DNA from: Amoebophrya sp. AT5.2 | Taxonomy: Eukaryota; Sar; Dinophyceae; Syndiniales; Amoebophryaceae | Assembly: GCA_005223375.1 (NCBI GenBank) | Contig: RXOD01005503.1 | Span: 1 to 13,728, forward strand | Direction: 5' to 3' | Length of the DNA: 13,728 nt | Shown here: piece after piece, positions 1 to 6,384 of the stretch | Position numbering within the stretch: the first letter of the stretch is position 1 | Layout of the letters: the number at the start of each line of letters is the position of its first letter | The notes under the pieces: generated by a model | The model's input: the letters and a program-made list of their open reading frames with translations, nothing else | The model's database searches: none | What the model was told of the DNA's origin: nothing | Translations under genes and position numbers: made by a program

Positions 1-195
1 GCGTAACGACGTCCGTAGGGTATTATTTAAGTCAGGCGCAAGGCCAGCAGAACAGATTCAGTATCAGTAGGCATTTCCTAGTCTAGCAATACAATGGGTC
101 ATCTCGAGCGACGCACTTGCATTTCGGAGGGTTGAGGCAACGCCTGCCGCAAATCTAAACCAATGCGATAGCCATAGGGTTTATTTTTCTTGCAA

Positions 196-851
196 TCAAG
201 TCAGAATCTCCCCAAGAACGAACTTCATTACGTGCTCCTCCGCTTGCTTCGTGTTTGGTACGGATGCAGGAACTGCCGCAGGGTCTATCAGATCGCGGGC
301 GCTAAGGCTGCCGACCGGGCCGTCTCGGGTGGGCGGCAGCGAGACCTTGTCGAACTCCGTGCCCTTGATGTCCGCGGGCGTGAACCGCTTCTTCGTCGCG
401 TAGCCTGGCATGCTGAGCCTGGCGTCCGAAATCGTACCACCGTTTTGATACTGCCGCCACGGCATCTCGTCCTTCACTCGCAGGCGGCACACCGGTTCTG
501 CCCGGGGCAACGGGACGCGCGGTTCTGCGGCGAACCGATTTGTTTCAAGCGCTTCTTCAAGCCGCCCCTTCCCGTCTCTCTTCAACCTTTTTTCGGTCTT
601 CTTGTCCATTCCTGCTCTGAAAGTCGGATTCAGGAGCTGGTAGCTCAGGTTCTCCCCATCCTCGAGGCGCCGCTCTGCCCGGAACTCTGTTCCACCCAGA
701 TCCGAGTACGCCTTCCGTGCCTTCTGCCTTGTCGCCCCCTCCTTGAGCGAATCCAGAGCCCCGAACACCCCCATGTCGACCAAATTCGGCCGCCCGTGAA
801 CGATTGCTGCACCTCCAACAACTGCTGCGCGCGGGCAATATTGGACTTCAT
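196..851 (-). CDS. GST C-terminal / PTGES2-like fragment, frame-shifted
   Basis: Two minus-strand frames make one protein-like product. The first runs from an ATG at 851-849 and reads MKSNIARAQQLLEVQQSFTGG. The second carries on at about position 790 with PNLVDMGVFGALDSLKEG and stays open to a TGA at 196-198. Read together, F-x-GG-PNL-x-D-x-x-V-x-G-x-L-x(4)-EG matches the C-terminal helices of the glutathione-transferase fold, closest to my memory of mitochondrial prostaglandin E synthase 2 (PTGES2). The frames meet in GGGCGGCCG and are one base out of register, which suggests an indel (assembly or real). A 71-nt intron with a poor GTGCAG donor could also reconcile them. The remaining ~150 residues are charged, rich in K/R/E, and match nothing I know. 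The thioredoxin-like N-terminal half with a CPxC motif was not found, so this is either a remnant or lacks upstream exons. An open frame from a TTG at 783 is not a likely start. Confidence 0.45.
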
Positions 852-1517
852 GGACACGCGAACGAACTGAAGCCGCGACGAGCGTACGCTTTCCGCTGGA
901 GACCGTGAAAGACGAGCGGAGAGCCGCCGGTCCTGAACTCTCTGCAGTCTGTACGACAAGGACAAATCATTCTATCTTCTACGACACTAGGTTGTTTGAA
1001 TTCAACGAACTGCGATACTAACTTAGATTGCGCTAGGTCAGAGGAACAGAAGCAAGACGCAGCAATTGTACTCGTTTCACCTACATCTTGCGTTCTGCTG
1101 TCCATCCTGTTGTTCTGGTGTCCTCGCTCAGACGCAGTCTACTTTGGGGGCACTCCGGCTCCGCTCCTGCGCGCCACAGCTGAATCGTTTTACAATCGCA
1201 TGGGTGTATGTTTTTGCACAAGCAATGCTGGCCGGGAGAACACACTTCTTTTGACGGAAGTCTTGATGGAAAAGTGGCCTGCAGAATGCAGAATCGAATA
1301 GGCCGATCAACTTCATATTCCATAGAAGTGCACAACAGCGTACGCACCTTCAGAGCACGCCCAATGCCCGCGGAGATGACTACATCATCGATTCATTCAT
1401 TCACGTCATTCATGTTTTTCGCGTCACTGTCTGTACGAACTCTGTGTAAATGCGCCGCAAGCTACTCACCTACTCTCTCAGAAAACGTAAACGAATCGAT
1501 CGCCTCCAATATATCGA
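852..1517. other. Intergenic, no supportable gene
   Basis: Both strands hold short open frames with no recognisable domain. This stretch should contain the promoter and any upstream exons of the GST-like gene and the 3' end of the transporter transcript. One minus-strand ATG at 1316 starts MKLIGLFDSAFC, which faintly recalls the first strand of a glutathione transferase, but the following residues do not continue that fold and I cannot link it to the downstream frame. Confidence 0.4.
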
Positions 1518-2644
1518 TCACTCCTGTCCCCCGCCGTCGACCCCTCCTGGGGCGACGCTCTCCAGCAGGCCCATTTTTACTCGCGTGAGCTCTTCCTCCT
1601 TCGCCGCGATCGTGCCCGCCAGCAGCAGGTTCACGGCGAAGAGGACGGCTGCGAAGCACACAAACACCGCCGCGTACGAGCCGGCGGCTAGATCGACCAG
1701 CATCCCCGTCGAGGTGTACAGAAACGTGCCGGCGTGCTTCGCGGCGAGAAACGCCAGGTTCTGCGTCCACAGCAGGCCCGCGAGGTAGCGGCTGCGGCTG
1801 TTCCCCGCCATCACCGAGAGCGCGTTCGGCGACACGAACCGCGTGACGAGTAGCGGCGGCAGCACTAGCTGCACGGCGAGACAGAGCCCCAGGGAGAGGG
1901 CGTACGCGTTGAGCAGCAGCTTCAGCGGGTACGTGGCGAAGAGAAAGGGCAGAAACAGGTTGGCGGAAAACAGGTTGTTGCCCACGTCGGAGTAGATGCG
2001 GGAGATGAGGTAGTGTCCCTCGTCGGTTATCCTGTAAAGCAAAACGCAGCCGAGAAGCGCGGCGAAAAGAAGGAGGTAGGCGAAGGACGACGTGAAGGCG
2101 TACGAAAGCTTCGAGTCGTCCGTGAGCGGCTGGGGGGCGCTGTGGAATCGATTCGCAAAGTACTTCAAGTTGAACCTGATTTGGCAGGAGGAAGAAACCG
2201 ACTGTCTTGAACAGTATACCTCAGCATGGGATTCCCCAGTGGCCGCAGGTCTTCCCGGAAGGGGTTGTAGACGACGTAGAGCTCTTTCGTGACGAATCCC
2301 GCGCCGAAGAAAAACAAAGTCGCCCAGCCGGACCAGAAAAAGCATGCCAACACGTACGTCAAGCGAGCGCCAGACCCGGAACGCGGGATCAAAATATTTG
2401 TTGGCGAGAGGGATGAGGAGGCGGCGGCCTGCATTTGTTGTTTCAGGAGCGGCGTATTTTCAAAAACCAAGCTATCATATAGCTGCTGTCGCTGTGCATA
2501 ATGACAAGACAGACCGCCCGCTTTACTGCGAGGGAACATCAAATACTCTCGTCGCAAGTCGGGTGCAGATGAGCAGCACCAAAAATCTCAAAAAAAAATT
2601 GTTTACACTTCTCGATTTGTGCGTGTCATCCTTGCGCAGGGGCC

Positions 2645-2676
<32 letters not shown>

Positions 2677-4123
2677 ACGGATGACTCCCGAAGGAGATCC
2701 GACACTAATGCCGCGCGCTACGGTTGTGTCTTTAGAATAAGACTGCGAAATAGGATTTGAGAGAACTCAGACGGCATTTCACTGCAAAAAGTATACGTCT
2801 TTGCACACCAATTGTCCTCCAGAGAGGGCCCCTATCCTACGGCCCTGCGTGCTCATTTACCTAGAATATCCTACCTCGAGAGAAGCCCCAGCATTTGCTT
2901 CTTCCGTAGCCACAAAAATGAACCAGCTGTCCCGCCACTGAGCACAGCGCTCCCTTCTCCCTGCTCTGTTGCCAGCCTGGGGCGATGCGGGATTCATTAT
3001 CAACCAGGACATAATAGCTTGCGCCGCGCTGCCCTTGCCAACTGCGATCTTGGAAAGGACTGATTCGTTATCTACGCAGGAACACAGCACGAGCCAGGCC
3101 TTGGAAAAAGACTACGAAATAAAGTTTGGGGGAACATTAAACCCCGTTACTTCCAGCTCTATGCAAGAATGGCGGCATTTTTGAGTATGGCCACTATTAA
3201 TTTGGGCGTTATCTTGTCTTCCCCATTCGCCATGCCGTGGCGCAAATTAAACAGAATTGCGAATGCGTGAGCACTACATACTTGCATTTCCAATTTTAAC
3301 ACTAAGAATTGGTAGGTACTGCTGCGTCCTTGTGTTGGCACAGCTGCGGCACTCGGGCTAGGAGAGAGAGGCTCGTTGCCAGCACGCAGATCACCGGACA
3401 CACCAGGTGGAACGCGAACTTGAAGTCCACACACATCCCAAGGCACTTTTTGCCCGCGACGTAGTGCTCCGCCCAGGAGAGGTTCGTGATCTGTAGCGCG
3501 AACAGCACTCCTACGACCTCCAGGCCGCCCGCGATGCTGAACAGCTTACCGTACCTGTCTTGCCCGTTTCCCTGCCCCGCCCTCTGTATCAGCAAGACTC
3601 CCGCAAGCCGGCCGGTCTGGAGCCCGGCGAAAAGGAGCGCCGCCGGGTAGTAGCCGGGCGCCTGGCCGAGAAGGAACGACCCGGTCAACGTCACGCACGC
3701 GGAGAACGCGAGCACGCGCTTCGTCTCCACATAGTCGAGGAGCACGCCGGCCAGCGGTATGGCGAAAATTCCCACGAAGAACGGGAGCGAGAGCAGCTGT
3801 AGTGTCATTCTTCGTCGTAATTTTCGCCGCTCACAGCGTCGTAGTGTCGGTGGAGGATTCATTCATTGTGAGTAAAAGCATCGCAAAGAAAACACAAAAC
3901 ACTCTCTCGAGAATCAAGGGCATCGATGCCTCGAAAGCAGTACGTCGTCTGTGGTGGTCGTTTCCGCGGCCGGTGTGAGCGATCGCTGGTACTTGAGAAT
4001 TTCTCCTGCATACTGGAAGTAGCAGCCCTCGAGCAAGCCCACTGCGAGAAAAGAGCAGGCGATGCGCAGCAGATCCACTACCCCCAGCGGGTCAACCACC
4101 ACAGCCACAATCCTGTTCGACAT
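1518..4123 (-). CDS. 12-TM major facilitator superfamily transporter, four exons
   Basis: Proposed exons are 3944-4123, 3320-3796, 2220-2491 and 1518-2175, totalling 1587 nt with phases that agree (528 residues). The first half has six hydrophobic helices at residues of about 15-36, 61-83, 88-106, 110-130, 144-165 and 183-207. [13 protein letters not shown] between helices 2 and 3 fits MFS motif A (G-x-L-x-D-R-x-G-R-R). After a ~50-residue polar central loop, six more helices follow, the usual MFS 6+6 layout. The best-supported junction is a 44-nt GT-AG intron at 2176-2219, joining NPMLR to FNLKYFAN. The other two junctions are reasoned from frame and motif. Substrate is unknown; an SLC43/ApiAT-like amino-acid carrier is only a guess. 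The ATG at 4123 is the first in frame after a TGA at 4229-4231. The alternative is two separate six-helix genes, the second starting at an ATG at 2539. A U6 gene lies in the second intron. Confidence 0.6.
2176..2219 (-). other. 44-nt GT-AG intron of transporter gene
   Basis: On the minus strand the sequence reads AG^GTATAC, a pyrimidine-rich middle, then AATCAG^GTTC. Removing it joins two frames in phase 2 and restores continuity between a hydrophobic N-terminal part and the downstream helices. Without removal, the upstream frame stops about 18 codons on. Confidence 0.8.
2590..2598 (-). terminator. Pol III T-run terminator of U6
   Basis: Nine consecutive T on the minus strand directly follow the U6 3' sequence AGTGTAAACAA. 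This is the standard RNA polymerase III stop signal and gives the oligo-U tail to which Lsm2-8 binds. Confidence 0.85.
2594..2700 (-). ncRNA. U6 spliceosomal snRNA
   Basis: The minus strand contains the U6 core almost base for base as known from animals to protists: AAAATTGGAACGATACAGAG, then AAGATTAGCATGGCCCCTGC and GCAAGGATGACACGCA. The ACAGAGA box (5' splice-site pairing, about 2655-2661) and the AGC triad with the internal stem-loop region are intact. A 5' hairpin CTCC-TTCG-GGAG begins near 2697 and is extended by GGAT/ATCC pairing, so the 5' end is probably close to 2700. The 3' end runs into an uninterrupted T tract, as expected of RNA polymerase III transcripts. Human U6 uses a different 5' stem sequence, so the conservation is functional rather than contamination. 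It lies about 50 bases upstream of the transporter's second-half reading frame and on the same strand. Confidence 0.96.
2731..2740 (-). promoter_or_regulatory. TATA-like element upstream of U6
   Basis: The minus strand reads TTATTCTAAA about 30-40 bases before the presumed U6 start. This is where external (type 3) pol III promoters place a TATA box. The match is imperfect and no proximal sequence element could be identified. Confidence 0.3.
3797..3943 (-). other. Inferred 147-nt intron of transporter gene
   Basis: Donor GACGAC^GTACTG and acceptor CTACAG^CTGCTC, both phase 0. The intron removes an in-frame TGA and joins helix 1 ([16 protein letters not shown]) to helix 2 ([17 protein letters not shown]). 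The exact sites are inferred; another nearby pair could be used. Confidence 0.5.
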
Positions 4124-4228
4124 CGAATCTCGCGCACGGGAAACGCAGGTGCTCTTGCCCTGCGGCTCAATTACCGACCACGACGAGCCTTCCGCGTACT
4201 CATCATAAAATTGACTCGGAGGCACTGC

Positions 4229-4474
4229 TCATGACTTGCGTCCGTTGGTATATTTATAGTATGAATGTTCTGCTCCAAGTAGTACAGAGCGTGAAGTAAA
4301 CATGAAGTAAAGTGGCAGTGTGTTGTTGTACATAGGTTCGAGCTCCTGCAAAAGAGAGCGGAGGCTCGTTTTTCCAGCTGCCTGCAGCAATGCTGCACAG
4401 CACAATGACGTTGGCAACAGCAATGCAACAGCAGCAATACTGCACAGTACGCGAAACGCAGGAGCGCGAGACAT
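4229..4474 (-). CDS. Possible small secreted protein, or upstream exon of transporter
   Basis: The frame starts at ATG 4474 and gives 81 residues to a TGA at 4229-4231. Residues 8-28 (FRVLCSIAAVALLLPTSLCC) look like a signal peptide or single membrane helix after a short basic start, MSRAPAF. The rest has no known motif. It is in the same frame as the transporter start region, separated by this one TGA. A donor at 4285 (TCT^GTACTA, the same hexamer as in the polymerase gene) and an acceptor at GAGCCGCAG would bypass the stop and give the transporter an N-terminal extension. Codon content alone does not prove that it is coding, and a TATA-like box overlaps its tail. Confidence 0.28.
   Translation of the reverse strand: MSRAPAFRVLCSIAAVALLLPTSLCCAALLQAAGKTSLRSLLQELEPMYNNTLPLYFMFTSRSVLLGAEHSYYKYTNGRKS
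4249..4258 (-). promoter_or_regulatory. TATA-box-like sequence upstream of transporter
   Basis: Minus strand TATAAATATA lies about 125 bases before the proposed transporter ATG at 4123. If functional, transcription would start near 4220, giving a leader with a short upstream ORF (MMSTRKARRGR). If the organism were a core dinoflagellate, a TATA box would be unexpected. Confidence 0.3.
4384..4450. repeat. Pair of 20-bp direct repeats, 18/20 identical
   Basis: Copies at 4384-4403 and 4431-4450 differ at two positions. The first contains a 13-base palindrome, GCAGCAATGCTGC. They lie in the sequence that encodes the hydrophobic stretch of the small ORF, so the similarity may reflect Ala/Leu/Cys codon runs or a local duplication. 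Confidence 0.6.
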
Positions 4475-4834
4475 CTGCGAGTACGAGAGCAGCACGCGAC
4501 ATTCAACATCGGATCTGATGTAACAACCAGGCTCTGTTCGCCGGTCCAAGCTCAACGACGAAAGCCAAATGGATCCCAATCTTCGATCCCTCGACAGCAC
4601 TGCACTGTCGGCACGCGCCTACATGTTCTTCACGAAAAGCACAAAAGCGAAACGGGATACAGCGAGAACACTCCACGAACAAACAGCCGAGCCTCGTCAC
4701 TAGCTCCAGTCCGGATATTTTCCTGGGGGTGCACACGCACTTCAACTGCAGCCGTTCTTTCGGTTGTCATCGTCAATCGGTGCGAAGTCGTGGGTCGACT
4801 CTTGGGACGTCCCACGGTGCGATGCCGGTCGATA
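4475..4834. other. Intergenic, no gene seen
   Basis: Between the FAM210-like stop and the small ORF, short frames exist on both strands without recognisable features. It probably holds the 3' untranslated region of the FAM210-like gene. Confidence 0.4.
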
Positions 4835-5614
4835 CTATCCGCGTCCTAGGAGCCTTAGCAGCGGTTTGAAGGTGGCGGCGACGAGGAGGAAGCGCGGCAC
4901 CTCGAGCGCTTCGTTCAGGAGAAAGGAGACCAGCACTCGCACCCAGAACCCGTCCACGCGAAATGATCCGGCATTTGTTCCTTCTTCCTTCGTGGCAGCT
5001 TCCGGCAGTCTGCTTGCCAGTGCTTCCGGCAGCTCTAGCCCGACCGCCTCCAGCACGACAAGCGGGTCCGGCAGAAGCTTCATCTCGAAGAGCAGCAGAA
5101 TGCCCCCCCACATGCCGAAGTACGCGGTACCGTAGATGACAATGAAGGGGGTCCCGTACTCCTGGAAAAAACCCATGAAGCGCGCGAAAAAACCGCCCTT
5201 CTTCTCCGTCTTCGTCACGCGCTGCTCCAGCTCGGTAAATCGCTGCTCCAGCGAGTCCAGTCGGGCAGCGGTGGGGGGCGACGCTTCTGTAACGTTCGTG
5301 GAGGTGGAAGAAGATGACGCGGAGCTCAAGCTGGCGCTGGAGGCCGGTGGGTGTGGCGTGCTAGTCGGTGATGAGGTGGACGATGAGGTTGATGAAAAAC
5401 AGACTCGGCTAGCCGCATCGCTTCTCATGCGAAAGAACGCGGCGCAGGGGTGCCCTGAGCGCGGTGGTGGCTGGAAGGCGGGAAGCGCGCGCAGCATGGT
5501 TTTCGGCGTTGGTATTGGCTGCATCCGGGACGAAAAGGGCGCTTGGGGGCGGACGTCTCTCGTCCGTTGGGCGAAAGGGGGCGTCCGCTGAAATCGAGGC
5601 CGGACGCGAATCAT
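4835..5614 (-). CDS. FAM210/DUF1279-domain mitochondrial protein
   Basis: Single exon of 259 codons from ATG 5614 to TAG at 4835-4837. The first ~85 residues are rich in R, S and P with almost no acid, typical of a mitochondrial presequence; in-frame ATGs at 5524 and 5497 are alternative starts. A Ser/Thr/Pro-rich tract follows, then a predicted coiled coil at about residues 118-139 (RLDSLEQRFTELEQRVTKTE). The C-terminal part, residues 145-257, fits DUF1279: FFQEYGTPFIVIYGTAYFG starts the first membrane helix, and a second amphipathic segment ends RFLLVAATFKPLLRLLGRG, matching the family's R-x(6-8)-P-x-x-R-x-L-G tail. Human FAM210A/B are inner-membrane proteins linked to mitochondrial translation and metabolism; the role here is inferred from that. 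No regulatory signal is apparent upstream. Confidence 0.75.
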   Translation of the reverse strand: MIRVRPRFQRTPPFAQRTRDVRPQAPFSSRMQPIPTPKTMLRALPAFQPPPRSGHPCAAFFRMRSDAASRVCFSSTSSSTSSPTSTPHPPASSASLSSASSSSTSTNVTEASPPTAARLDSLEQRFTELEQRVTKTEKKGGFFARFMGFFQEYGTPFIVIYGTAYFGMWGGILLLFEMKLLPDPLVVLEAVGLELPEALASRLPEAATKEEGTNAGSFRVDGFWVRVLVSFLLNEALEVPRFLLVAATFKPLLRLLGRG

Positions 5615-6384
5615 TCTGTGGCTATGACTGTAACTTTGCGAGCAAGTCCTCGCGCGAAGTCCTCTCAATTAATGTGGTGAAGCATGCAGCTGTATGGGTA
5701 CGTCTGAGGATGCAATTCCGTGCGCAAAAGATAGCGTCTACAACATGTTGTGGTGTCCAAAAGATATACAACTTACAATGGCTAAGGCTAGTACAGGAAC
5801 TCAACAGGCGTGCTCGTCCCTGCCTGCGTCTCGCGTTTCACGACCAGATCTTATCCACGACAGAATTCTGCACTTTTTTTTTTGTGTTTTTCTACAGACA
5901 AATCCGCCTTTTCATCGATCAAGGAGGAGCATGGTCCTCGGACTGGTGTTTCGTCTTGATCTCCTGGCTCTTCCGAACAAACTACTCGAGGAGTCACAGT
6001 CAGGACACACACAGAGAGTGGACATGCACCTGTGCGAGCTGCAGACACAAATGACGCCTGCAGCTCGCTCGCACAGGTGCATGTCCTTTCAAATAGAGTG
6101 AGAGTGATAGCTCGAGCTCCAGGCGCGGGCCAGGAAGAGTTCATTCAAATCAAATGCGGTGGAATGAGCAGCTTTCGCCTGAGCAACAGATGAAAAAGGA
6201 CAGATCGCAACGTTCTTCAGATGAATTTTGATAGAAATCCGGAAATTGCAAGGACTCGTTGTCGTTTAGCGTGGCGGTGAGCAACCGCGCCTCGCCACGC
6301 CGTCAGTCACTCATCGGAGAAACCAAGATAAAAACTCTACCTGGTGGAGCTATTCCATTATTTGGGACCAACTTGTTTGGCTCG
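5615..6384. other. Intergenic with T tract and hairpin, no gene
   Basis: This stretch lies between the polymerase gene's stop and the FAM210-like start, so it should hold the 3' UTR of one and the promoter of the other. Its marked features are a 10-T run at 5874-5883 followed by TTTTTCTACAG on the plus strand, which resembles a splice acceptor, and the inverted repeat at 6020-6086. Plus-strand frames at 5464-6054 and 5694-6101 overlap each other and lack any recognisable domain. Confidence 0.45.
6020..6086. repeat. Strong inverted repeat (25-bp stem, 13-nt loop)
   Basis: Arm 1 is 6020-6044 and arm 2 is 6058-6086. All 25 bases of arm 1 pair with arm 2 without mismatch except for a 4-base bulge (a second CTCG) in arm 2. 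The loop is 13 bases. It lies about 300 bases beyond the polymerase gene's stop codon and 400 bases before the FAM210-like start. It could be an RNA hairpin in the 3' UTR, a 3'-end or small-RNA precursor signal, or a relic of a tiny inverted-repeat element. No target-site duplication was evident. Confidence 0.9.

Larger units (their letters stand above)
2492..3319 (-). other. Inferred 828-nt intron of transporter gene, holding U6 snRNA
   Basis: Donor is GCAGCA^GTACCT and acceptor GCACAG^CGACAG, both phase 0. AGs at 2486 and 2483 are equally possible acceptors. It separates helices 1-6 from 7-12 in the central loop, where MFS proteins tolerate insertions. Beyond the U6 gene, a minus frame at 2857-3105 is open for about 80 codons ([20 protein letters not shown]...) between an acceptor-like TTCCAAG and a donor-like GAG^GTAGGA. 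It could be an extra exon, but it has no recognisable domain. Confidence 0.45.

Noticed and set aside
190..870. Plus-strand frame of 226 codons opposite the GST-like gene
   Set aside because: Arg/Cys/Pro-rich composition is typical of an antisense shadow; the minus frames give the recognisable motif.
2903..2912. TCCGTAGCCA resembles the start of the dinoflagellate spliced leader
   Set aside because: Only the first ten bases agree; the TTTTGGCTCAAG part and a following GT donor are absent, so chance is likely.
2857..3105. Minus-strand open frame within the transporter intron as an additional gene or exon
   Set aside because: It is flanked by plausible splice signals, but lacks any recognisable motif and would disturb the simple 6+6 helix layout; noted in the intron entry only.
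4229..4231. TGA read-through or selenocysteine joining the signal-peptide ORF to the transporter
   Set aside because: No evidence for a recoding element; splicing or separate genes explain the arrangement more simply.
4333..4350. GGTTCGAGCTCC looks like a tRNA T-loop
   Set aside because: No acceptor, D or anticodon arm can be formed around it on either strand.
5464..6101. Overlapping plus-strand frames with an acceptor-like T tract at 5874-5897
   Set aside because: No domain, no upstream exon and no donor partner; part overlaps the FAM210-like gene in antisense.
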